Source: Chondrilla cf. caribensis
Taxonomy: Eukaryota > Porifera > Demospongiae > Chondrillida > Chondrillidae
DNA: 64,000 nucleotides
Assembly (NCBI GenBank): GCA_964020155.1
Contig: OZ026546.1
Span: 8,672,157 to 8,736,156, forward strand
Direction of reading: 5' to 3'
The notes beneath the pieces are model-generated. The model was given only the letters and a program-made list of their open reading frames with translations. It had not been told where the DNA came from and ran no database searches. The first letter of the stretch is position 1; every line of letters begins with the position of its first letter. Shown piece by piece: positions 18,879 to 34,139 of this stretch. Both the position numbers and the translations under genes were made by a program.

Positions 18879-19150
18879 TTTATTCCATTGCGTAACCGCT
18901 TTCAGTCGAGCAATGCATATTATACGTACATCACAGCTCGGAGGAGACCATTGCACATCTCGTACTAGATACGACAGCTGTAACTGCATCATCAACTAGC
19001 ACAGTGTCCAAATTAAAATCAAGTAGCATTACTAGTACAGGGTTTGTCCCAATAACATATTGTGTTATCATAATACACATTAGTACACACAGTTATCTTA
19101 CAGCAAAGGACGATTAGACTGCAGGAATTCTTAGAATATTAAAATTAAGG

Positions 19151-22567
<3,417 letters not shown>

Positions 22568-22627
22568 ACTCGTAAGGATCGGAAAGTGCCTTCTCTCCCA
22601 CGAACACGCACATAGATATACGTTTTA

Positions 22628-22635
22628 TGACGTCA
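22628..22635 (-). promoter_or_regulatory. CRE TGACGTCA upstream of PP2A-A
   Basis: A perfect palindromic CRE lies 61 bp upstream of the PPP2R1A ATG, in the 161-bp gap to the dysbindin stop. Function is inferred. Confidence 0.45.
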
Positions 22636-22728
22636 TCGCTATGACAACCGTATGATATACGACTCCACATCCAAGCCACTAATTGAATAAATGAGATGTA
22701 ACAATTCTCAAAGCAAAATTCAGCGAAA

Positions 22729-23755
22729 CTATTTCGAATCATTGTCAAAGTTTACAGTCTCGACAAATTCCTCATCACTTTTAATGTGGTCCTGGTGGTC
22801 CGTCACAACGTCCCCTATAACATCATCATCACCGCTGTCATGAAGAGGAGAAGATGGAACATCCTCTAGGAATTCATCCAAGCTTCTTTTCCCTTCTTCA
22901 TCCTCTAATTCAACATCTTCAATAGATTTTGTGGATGACGTGAGTGAGCTCTCCCTTTCCAATTTACCGGTGGAGATGTAAGTGTTGCAGTCTTCATTGA
23001 ACATTTCTTGGAAAGTTTCTTGGCGTTCACTCTGTTTCTTCAGCTCCAGCTGCATCTTCACCCTGGACAGCTCCGCCTCTTTAGCAGATACCTGTGACAC
23101 AATATGAGGTAGTCACACACAGCACAGCTGCACATAAGAACATGCAGAATAGGTAGTGCAATACAGTTGAGTGCTCACGTACTCTTCCTTCCAGTTCTTT
23201 GTTCTCTTTGTCTTTATCTGCTTTATGCATCTTCAATTGGAGGAGGTGACTATTCTTCTTCCGTTCAATCTCAAGTTTTGCGTTCAACACTTCCAACTGA
23301 TACAGGTTTTCATGCAGTTCCATTACTTTGCTGTGAATAGCTGACACTTGCTCTTTGGCACTTACTACGGATTTGATTAGATCGGGAATACAGCGAAATT
23401 CGATGTCACATTCTTCAAGTAATTTATGCCACGAAGAAGTCTTCTTCCGCACTGTCTGCATGGTCACATCTGTCTGGGATGCCTTCTGTGCACAGGTAAC
23501 TGTATCGTCTCGAATTTTACTGTGAGCTACTAAGAAATGTAATAAGACCAATCCTCCAACTTCGACATTGACGTAATCGGGTACAGTCTCTGGATATGTC
23601 TGTTGCTGGCCTCTCATTAGAGTCTTTGTTTTCTTAGCGAAAGTCAAAAGTTCGCCCTTTATGTCGACAGTTCCCTCAGAAATTTCTCTCTTTGAGAATA
23701 CTAACATCTCCTGAAAACTGGACTTAACTTTGCCGAAAGTCGTTTTGGCTGCCAT
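22729..23755 (-). CDS. DTNBP1: Dysbindin (BLOC-1 subunit)
   Basis: Two exons, 22729-23091 and 23183-23755, give 311 aa (human 351). Dysbindin is a coiled-coil subunit of BLOC-1, which sorts cargo to lysosome-related organelles. Exon 1 encodes a mostly helical segment (SSWHKLLEECDIEFRCIPDL and a following coiled coil rich in Lys/Glu/Leu). Exon 2 holds the most conserved stretch, LELKKQSERQETFQEMFNED followed by YISTGKLERE, then an acidic Ser-rich tail. The donor AGA|GTACGT was chosen over a nearby GTGAGC because only it keeps phase. The identification rests on the coiled coil plus the ERQ...F...YISTG block, so it is good but not as strong as for the enzymes. The ATG is 49 bp from that of the divergent RBM7-like gene. 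Confidence 0.82.
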
Positions 23756-23773
23756 TTTTGGTTTCTTTTAGCC

Positions 23774-23779
23774 CACGTG
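23774..23779. promoter_or_regulatory. E-box in a 49-bp bidirectional promoter
   Basis: CCCACGTGAC (minus strand GTCACGTGGG, close to the lysosomal CLEAR consensus) sits between the two divergent ATGs at 23755 and 23805. Confidence 0.45.
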
Positions 23780-23804
23780 ACTAAATTCCCCGTTACGAAT
23801 AAAA

Positions 23805-24830
23805 ATGGCGTTGAAATCTGTAGACCCTTCACTATCTGTACACGTCGGAAATCTATCCACTGATGTACCTTTGAGTGATATTGAAGAAGTAGTTTATGAA
23901 CTATTTTTACAGGTATTTTGTACTATATGTCAGAATCATCGAATATTTCAGTTCTTTTAGTCACTCACCGTCAATATCTTCGCTCAGGCCGGTCCTTTGA
24001 AAGGCGTTAAAGTGGAGTCGAGAGATGCAAAGGGAGATTACTCCAAGGGATATGCTTTTGTCCAATTTTTACACGAAGAGTCAGTAGATTATGCTTCTTA
24101 TTTGATGAACGGAATCACGCTCTATGGCAAAAGGTTACGAGTGTCCCCAGCTGGACAAGACAAGGCCAACCACAACCATAGGAGCCCCGCCTCCGTCCAG
24201 CCAGCTCAAGATGGGCGCAACTACCATTGCAACAGTGTCAATGGGATTGCCAGTTCGTTTTCGCCGTCGAACAGTCAGTTCCTAATGCCTTCGCCCTTGA
24301 ATAGCCCTTCGCCATCAAGACCGTCCTCTTTGCTGTGCAAGGCACCACATGGACAGGGGTTTGTACCACTGAATAACATTTCTCCATCATTTAACGGACA
24401 ATACACTTTATATGGGCAAAACCACATAAATCCAAGACTACATGAAGCAAGAGTTCATGCAAGAGACCATCCACAGTGGCTGAGAGATGAAACCCGAAGG
24501 AATCTATCTCATTATCACGAGCAGCGCATGTTGCATAGCTCAGATCACAGCTGGAGAAGTCATTCTCCTGTAGAAGATTCTCATGTTCGTCAGAGAAGGT
24601 CATATTCTCACAATCTGGTCAGTGGTTCCCCTCAAGAAAGCCCTCATCAGTTGGACTCCTGCTATCCCACAAGTCATCGACAATCACATCACACCACATA
24701 CAGTGACCACAATCATGAACATCTCCAAGACCCCAGTAGACCTTACCGTCCTCCAGAGAGGAGGCACTCACAAGATAGTCACTATGGCAACTCCCGAGGA
24801 ATCTTGCGATTTGGCCAACCGTTGAACTAG
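23805..24830 (+). CDS. RBM7: RBM7/RBM11-like RNA-binding protein
   Basis: Exons 23805-23912 and 23988-24830 give 316 aa. One N-terminal RRM (about residues 9-86) has RNP2 LSVHVGNL and RNP1 KGYAFVQF. The stretch ELFLQAGPLKGVKV ... YASYLMNGITLYGKRLRV is typical of RBM7, the RNA-binding subunit of the nuclear exosome targeting (NEXT) complex. The rest is a low-complexity Ser/His/Arg/Pro-rich tail with many SxH and RR pairs, as in RBM7. RBM11 cannot be excluded. Confidence 0.85.
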
Positions 24831-25257
24831 ACCCTTTAAGATCAGTATTATTATTTATATGTATTATTGTATAGTTATCCTCATTCTATGCCCTATTGTG
24901 GATAGTTTGAGTCCAACTATATATGGACAGTTTTTCAAGGAAAAAACAAGCTTGCTTCCTGGTGGTCAGTCGCAATACCCTCTACAAAGAACCGTAGGGA
25001 GGCTATAACGAGGAGATATCACATGTCTCACACGATTCAGAGCATTTGACGCAACATAAGCGAAAATAATTGAAGCAATATGATTGGTACATGATTACAG
25101 AAACTTTTGGCTTGTAAACAAAAAGGATTTACACTCATTGAACTGTAACAGCATAGGAAAATGAATTATGTTAAAAATATTCCTGTAACAATTAATGAAT
25201 GACATTACTATTCATCTCAATTCCACCTTCAACTCCCTGGGTGTTGTGTGTTCACTT
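24831..25257. other. Convergent intergenic gap with element fragment
   Basis: The gap lies between the RBM7 and RABAC1 stops. Positions ~24950-25012 match, in reverse orientation, part of the ~1.2-kb element at 42.5 and 45.6 kb (shared CTTCCTGGTGGTCAGTCGCA and CTACAAAGAACCGTAGGG). The rest is AT-rich with nothing recognised. Confidence 0.7.
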
Positions 25258-26256
25258 TTATGGTGCAATGGAGACTTCCTCCAGTAAAATATCACTTCCA
25301 CTGTCATCACTACTGTCTACACTCAACAGTAGACTGTGAGTCAGTATGACCACAATAGAAGCACCTGTCAACAAAAAACTGCATCACAGACCATCCATAC
25401 AAACATTTACTTTTTAACACGAAATATCACAAACAGGTAAACATCACAAATCAATAAGGTCAAATCAAATCTGGTAGGCCACATACACAAGCAAACACAC
25501 AGATCACAAGAGAGTGCATATCCCTTACCGATTAACCAGAACACTGTGCTGCCAGCGGCAGAGAAGTAGAATAAAGGAATGGCAATTACAAATAGAGCAA
25601 TGTAGATTTCCTTTGGAGACACATCTCTACTGATTACTCTGATGGTACTTCCTTTGTTCTTCACGGATACATACCACCACACCCCGAAGCACAAAGCTAT
25701 GGCAAACATCAACATAGGATTGGAAACCCTACAAGGGAGAAGACCTGACCACTCACTACAAATATACTGAGATAAGTATAGATTACAAACAACTATTTAG
25801 GTAACTACAAGAATTCGAAAAACCATAAAAAATCGATTCTAGGAGTATAGAAACGATATTTATCTTATAGTACTTGAAGCTAGATCGCGACTATACATTA
25901 AATACAAATCTAATCTATAGATTATACTGAGTCGTAACTCACACACAGTACGCGACCAAGCCGAGGCAAATGAAAACGTAGTTACTCTGAAACGCAGCCA
26001 AATTTCTCGCTATTCTTGTCGTAGACTCTCCAACAGACTTTGGGAGAGATACTCTCTTCAAATCGAAGAACTGGCTCCACGGCTTTAGGGAGGCACGCTT
26101 TGATTCAATCCAATCTTTTCCAGATTTTAACTTATCAAATACTCCTCCACTGTCCCCAGACAACACCTCTCCTTCTATCTCCCCGATAACAGTGAATGGT
26201 TCGCTATCACCGTCCGAAAGCGTCTTGTCGTTTACACTAGTCATCCTAAACGCCAT
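25258..26256 (-). CDS. RABAC1: PRA1 family protein (prenylated Rab acceptor 1)
   Basis: Exons 25258-25364, 25529-25728 and 25943-26256 give 206 aa. PRA1 is a Golgi/endosomal membrane protein that binds prenylated Rab GTPases. Conserved: RASLKPWSQFFD, FQSNYVFICLGLVAYCVVSN, then two hydrophobic hairpins including SAAGSTVFWLIGASIVV, and an acidic C-terminus. The start is the first ATG in frame (26256). The length is slightly above the vertebrate 185. The acidic tail ends ILLEEVSIAP. Confidence 0.93.
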
Positions 26257-26482
26257 CAAAACAACTTGATTAGGTTCTTACTTCCATATTTTTTCCAGAT
26301 TTGATTTTCATTCCTCATAACACTTCCCGCTTCCATTTTTAAACCGGCGACAAGATTAACCCCATTAAATGGATCGATAAATTTATACAAAGAGCCAAAA
26401 GAGCAAATAATAAAGCATAAATACATTCTATAACACGACACAATAAAAATTACAAACAGACCACAAGCCGCACTCTCCATCG

Positions 26483-29272
<2,790 letters not shown>

Positions 29273-29882
29273 TGACAAGTATTACACACAATATTATAAA
29301 TAGCAGTGAATAGACCTACATATCAATAATGTACACAACATACTCAACCACGTAGTGGACAACACTTAAATTTACAATCGATAAGTTCACTTTTAATGCA
29401 CCTCCAAAGGCACCTCCGTCCAGACCAATCCCTAGGTCGGTCAGTGGACGGATAACAATATTATAATTGATATGAAATAGTCACTGACCATTATAGTAAG
29501 CTTCAAACCATAGTCAAGAAAGTTATTTTGATCAATTCTACATCGGAACACCCTCAAAAGCTTATGTAATATCAACAAAATACCTTAGCCTACGTAGAAA
29601 GCTTCTCAGCTTTCGCTGGCGTTTTGTCTCAAAATTCAGCCACAGATGCTTTTTCAAAGTACAAAATGTTGCTGACAAAGCTTCTTGTAATTGTATAATT
29701 GACTTTCAAACTTTATTCTTCCCTGTGGCGTTAGAAAAAAACGCTTCGTACTCCCTCTATTCGAATCCTTCCGCCATTGTTCAGCTCTAAGTGTTGAAAA
29801 ACCACAGCAGTCAGACAGGAAGTCGTTAGTTTCTATATTTGGCAGCTCGTGACTGTCACTTGGTTACAGACCCCGCCCCTCC

Positions 29883-29888
29883 CACGTG
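29883..29888 (+). promoter_or_regulatory. E-box upstream of fibrillarin
   Basis: A CACGTG lies 23 nt upstream of the fibrillarin ATG. Fibrillarin is a known MYC-responsive gene in vertebrates; use here is inferred. Confidence 0.45.
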
Positions 29889-29910
29889 TGTTGGTTGAGT
29901 AGTACAGAAA

Positions 29911-32363
29911 ATGAGGCCAGGTACGTCCCGGGCGCTAACGACTGTTCTTGCTCTGTTGAAGGTTGCGAGCTTTTTAGCTTTCAAACTCAACCTTCATGTT
30001 GTATTGCGTACTTGATATGGTCTGCGAAGCCGATTTTAACCCTAAACAACTTTTTTAGTCTTTAACTGTAGTAATTTGACCTGGTAGGCATGGTTATCCG
30101 TTAAGCCTTCTCGCCAGTCCTGGTTGTGCCCTTATGTGCATGATGGTGAAGCCATGTTTATTTTTCAAGGATTCAACAGAGGAGGTCGTGGTGGTCGTGG
30201 AGGTCGTGGTGGACGTGGTGGTCGTGGTGGATTTGATGGAGGGCGTGGTAGGGGAGGAAGGGGCGGCGGATTCAAGTCTCCAAGGGGTGGTCGTGGAGGA
30301 CGTGGTGGTCGTGGAGGATTTGGAGGAATGAGAGGAGGAAAGAAGGTCGTAATTGAGACCCATCGTCATGAAGGTATGTGTTGTGGGTGGGTAATGTGAA
30401 TCCACTGATATACGTAATACTCACTTACTACATGTATGGTATCAGGTGTGTTCATTGCCAGGGGTAAGGAAGATGCTCTGGTGACACACAACATGGTTAC
30501 AGGAGAGTCTGTTTATGGAGAGAAACGAATTAGTGTGGAGGTAAGAATTTGTGCATATTGCCATTGGAGTATGAAGGTGAGGATGTGTGTGTTTGTGTGC
30601 TGTATGTGCAGGTGATGTGTGTGTTGTCTGTGTAGAGAGTGCCTTATTGTCCAGGCTGTGATGAGGGAGTAAATCAGTCATAATCCTCTGATGGTTTAGT
30701 GTGAGGTTACCATGGAAACTGAGCCTGTTAATTCTATCTAATGTGTGTTTAAGTTTTGTCCCTCAATTACTTTCACATAAGCTTTATCTTCTTTGGCTAC
30801 AGCAAGATGAGGGAGGGAAGATGGAGTACAGAGTGTGGAATCCTTTTCGCAGTAAGTTGGCAGCTGCCATTTTGGGAGGAGTTGACCAGATACACATTAA
30901 ACCTGGAGCAAAGGTCCTCTATCTCGGAGCAGCATCAGGAACTACAGTATCACATGTTTCTGACATTGTTGGACCAGTAAGTTGTTCCCACATCCCAAGG
31001 CAATTCGAAGTCTGATATCCCCTGCACTTCTGAACATCTGCTAGTGTTGTGTTGCTAGTAGTGTACATTGCAATGAAGTGCTATACCACAAGCAGCCTGT
31101 CGCCTATACAGTGATTTATTGTGTGTTGTATAGTGAATAGAGGCTGCAACATGTAGTAATCAGAGGCTGCAACATGTAGTGAATAGAAGCTGCAACATGT
31201 AGTGAATAGAGGCTGCAACATGTAGTGAATAGAGGCTGCAACATGTAGTGATCAGAGGCTGCAACATGTAGTGAATAGAGGCTGCAACATGTAGTGAATA
31301 GAGGCTGCAACATGTAGTGAATAGAGGCTGCAACATGTAGTGAATAGAGGCTGTAACATGTAGTGAACAGAGGCTGCAACATGTAGTGAATAGAGGCTGC
31401 AACATGTAGTGAATAGAGGCTGTAACATGTAGTGAACAGAGGCTGTAACATGTAGTGAACAGAGGCTGCAACATGTAGTGAATAGAAGCTGCAACATGTA
31501 GTGAATAGAGGCTGCAACATGTAGTGAATAGAGGCTGCAACATGTAGTGAACAGAGGCTGCAACATGTAGTGAATAGAGGCTGCAACATGTAGTGAATAG
31601 AGGCTGTAACATGTAGTGAACAGAGGCTGCAACATGTAGTGAATAGAGGCTGCAACATGTAGTGAATAGAGGCTGTAACATGTAGTGAACAGAGGCTGCA
31701 ACATGTAGTGAATAGAGGCTGCAACATGTAGTGAATAGAGGCTGCAACATGTGATGAATAGAGGCTGCAACATGTAGTGTGTGTATTTGTTATTCTGTGT
31801 AGGAGGGTTTGGTGTTTGCAGTTGAATTTTCTCATCGTTCTGGACGAGATCTCATCAATGTAGCGAAGAAAAGGACCAACATAATACCGATCATTGAGGA
31901 TGCCAGACACCCCCACAAGTACCGGATGTTAGTAGGTCAGTCATCTAACTGGGGGGGGGGGAGGTGATGGGTGTCGTATACATAGGTCACCAGTTGAAGT
32001 CTCCAATAGGTATGGTGGATGTCATCTTTGCTGATGTTGCTCAACCAGATCAAGCACGCATTGTTGCAATCAATGCACACAACTTTCTTAAGAACCAAGG
32101 TCACTTTGTTATTTCTATCAAGGTTTGTGCCTGTCTGTCTGTCTGTCTGTCTCCACCTATATGTGATAGATGATTGTGGTTTGTAACAGGCTAACTGTAT
32201 AGACTCAACAGCAGAGCCAGAGAAAGTATTTGCTGGTGAAGTGAAGAAACTGCAGTCAGAGAAGCTGAAACCTCAGGAGCAGATAACGTTAGAACCATAT
32301 GAACGAGATCATGCTGTTGTCATAGGTGTCTACAGACCTTCTAAGAAGTCCAAAGAAGTATAA
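29911..32363 (+). CDS. FBL: Fibrillarin, box C/D snoRNP 2'-O-methyltransferase
   Basis: Exons 29911-29920, 30170-30373, 30446-30540, 30803-30976, 31803-31935, 32010-32122 and 32190-32363 give 300 aa. The first coding exon is only 10 bp (MRP + 1 base); it was found by phase and matches the MKPGF start of the family. Residues 4-~60 are the Gly/Arg-rich GAR domain. The methyltransferase follows: [39 protein letters not shown] motif [46 protein letters not shown] and [16 protein letters not shown]. It methylates rRNA in the nucleolus under snoRNA guidance. Intron 3 contains a candidate box C/D snoRNA; intron 4 carries a 23-bp minisatellite. Confidence 0.98.
30652..30727 (+). ncRNA. Candidate box C/D snoRNA in fibrillarin intron 3
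   Basis: The 76-nt segment has a 5-bp terminal stem (CAGGC 30652-30656 with GCCTG 30723-30727), box C GTGATGA (30658-30664), an internal CTGA as D' (30688-30691) and box D CTGA (30719-30722). The guide before D' (30674-30687, TCAGTCATAATCCT) is complementary to AGGATTATGACTGA. That matches the conserved 28S rRNA stretch GGATTATGACTGAACGCC near its 3' end. The guide before D (TTACCATGGAAA) pairs at 11 of 12 positions with conserved 28S TTGCCATGGTAA. It lies on the sense strand of intron 30541-30802, about 75 nt before the 3' splice site, the usual spacing for intronic C/D snoRNAs. The C' box is degenerate. The rRNA sequences are recalled, not searched. Confidence 0.75.
31134..31780 (+). repeat. 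23-bp minisatellite, ~28 copies, fibrillarin intron 4
   Basis: Tandem GAATAGAGGCTGCAACATGT+AGT with a few point variants. It produces three long minus-strand frames (repeated [15 protein letters not shown]) that are not genes. Confidence 0.96.
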
Positions 32364-32408
32364 CAGTACACTAGCTCACATGACTGTTTGGGTTTCAGCT
32401 ACTTTTGT

Positions 32409-32502
32409 TTTATTTTACATTTACAGTCATTCGATTGGATTCAATTGAGTTTAAATGAAAACTGTTGGCTAAGATACTCTCACACATTACACAAGAAATA
32501 AA
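32409..32502. terminator. Overlapping poly(A) signals of FBL (+) and EIF3F (-)
   Basis: AATAAA at 32497-32502 on plus (134 nt after the FBL stop) and AATAAA on minus at 32409-32414 (about 111 nt after the EIF3F stop) cross over. The two 3' UTRs would therefore overlap by about 100 nt. Confidence 0.55.
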
Positions 32503-32524
32503 ATAATACTAAATCCAACAAATT

Positions 32525-33962
32525 TCAAGACATTAACAAAGACAGTTTTTCTCCCATTGCAAGTTGTATTCTTGTCAAATTTGATAGATACAAGACCGTC
32601 AAAAGATCCTATAATTGAGGATGTACGTACGTGTGTCAATAGTCCACAGAAATACACTGGAGTGGTATGCACAGACCTGCATGCTATTGTTGAGGAGGTG
32701 CTCGAACTGGCTTGGAGGGACATCAGGCACTTTTGAGAGCATGTCCATTAGCAGTCTACCCACCTCGGGGTCTCCACTGCACTTCCCATTCAAGACGTCC
32801 TCAATATAGCCAATTATCCTGTTGAGAGTTTGGCTGACTTTGCAAGTGGCAAGTCTCAAGTGTTTGAGTTCAGTAAAGACTTCTGTCTGTCTTCCATCGC
32901 TCAGCTTGTTTTCTTGCATTTGTTGCACTGAACAAGTGTAGCACAAATGAGTGAAGACAAGGTGGTGTTCCTATTCTATTAGTACAGGTGCTCTGAATGT
33001 TGGCAGGTCTGCCTTCTCACCTGCCACTCTCTCTGGACGGTAGTACAAAATCTCACAAGGAATAGGAGTGAACATGGTTCCATCTGTCTTGCCTGGTACG
33101 CCTATGCACGATCTGGGATACACAAGTAGTAGTAGAGTGGGGTATGGGATCATGATGGGTGTGATGGAAGGGCCTTGAGTGGGGTATGGGATCATGATGG
33201 GTGTGATGGAAGGGCCTTGAGTGGGGTATGGGATCATGATGGGTGTGATGAAGGGCCTTGAGTGGGATATGGGATCATGATGGGTGTGATGGAAGTGCCT
33301 TGAGTGGGGGATGGGATCATGATGGGTGTGATGGAAGGGCCTTGAGTGGGGGATGGGATCATGATGGGTGTGATGGAAGGGCCTTGAGTGGGGTATGGGA
33401 TCATGATGGGTGTGATGGAAGGGCCTATGGTCTCACTTGATATATGCCTTGATGTCCATCTTTCCACTTCTCAGAGTGGTATCTATGGTCACATGAACAA
33501 CGTGTTTCTCCAATCTATTGTAAAAGTCATGTATCAGCACAGAATGCCCTGTGATCTCCGCACCAGTGGCAAACCTGTTAGTCATGCAGATACAGTCACA
33601 ACAACATTCAATGCACAAACTGAACAGAGGTAGTTATTCACCATCCTACAATTGTTTCCTTGGCAACCTTCTGATGTAGTTCCATCATCTCCTTGGCAAA
33701 GTCCGTATTAACTGCCACCTACACATATCAAGGCAGAATACGACAACATCAGTGGCCGGTGGGTAGACACCGGCTGTGAGCGTACCTCGTCCTCCTTTTC
33801 GCTGTGCGGAACGCAAAAGGCTGATTTGACTTCAACTGATAGTTTATCTCTCTTTCCCATCAACGTTCCTATGACCCGCTTGGAATTTTCAGGACGACGC
33901 TCGTATCCGTCAATTATAGCGAAAAGGGCCACTGGATGGATCATCACCGTTGGTCCCTCCAT
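32525..33962 (-). CDS. EIF3F: Translation initiation factor eIF3 subunit F
   Basis: Exons 32525-32608, 32677-32927, 33021-33112, 33437-33574, 33642-33718 and 33786-33962 give 272 aa. eIF3f is an MPN-domain subunit of the cytosolic eIF3 initiation complex. Conserved: [93 protein letters not shown], then the C-terminal helices and [20 protein letters not shown]. The Pro/Ala-rich N-terminal extension of mammalian eIF3f is absent. The JAMM metal-binding motif is degenerate, as in the family. The segment linking the MPN core to the C-terminal helices is divergent. Confidence 0.95.
33140..33425 (-). repeat. 42-bp minisatellite in eIF3f intron
   Basis: About seven copies of a 42-bp unit (plus: GTGGGGTATGGGATCATGAT + GGGTGTGATGGAAGGGCCTT + GA) fill the intron 33113-33436. 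Confidence 0.93.
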
Positions 33963-33977
33963 TTTGTTGAATGAATA

Positions 33978-33983
33978 CACGTG
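33978..33983 (-). promoter_or_regulatory. E-box upstream of EIF3F
   Basis: A CACGTG lies 16 nt upstream of the EIF3F ATG, with a CRE-like TGACGTAA about 10 nt further up. Confidence 0.4.
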
Positions 33984-34139
33984 GAAAGATCGGATGACGT
34001 AATTACACGTAAAGATTGAGTAACTGTCCACAAAGCAGTAACGCGTCTGTTTCATTCAGACTCGAGTACAATCTGGTAGGGAATAATAATTTACACAAGA
34101 TAGTGTTCCTTGATGTATGGAGTGGGAACATGACAGACT

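Noticed and set aside
31116..31916. Minus-strand frames of 173-266 aa repeating [15 protein letters not shown]
   Set aside because: 23-bp minisatellite in the fibrillarin intron, antisense to the gene.
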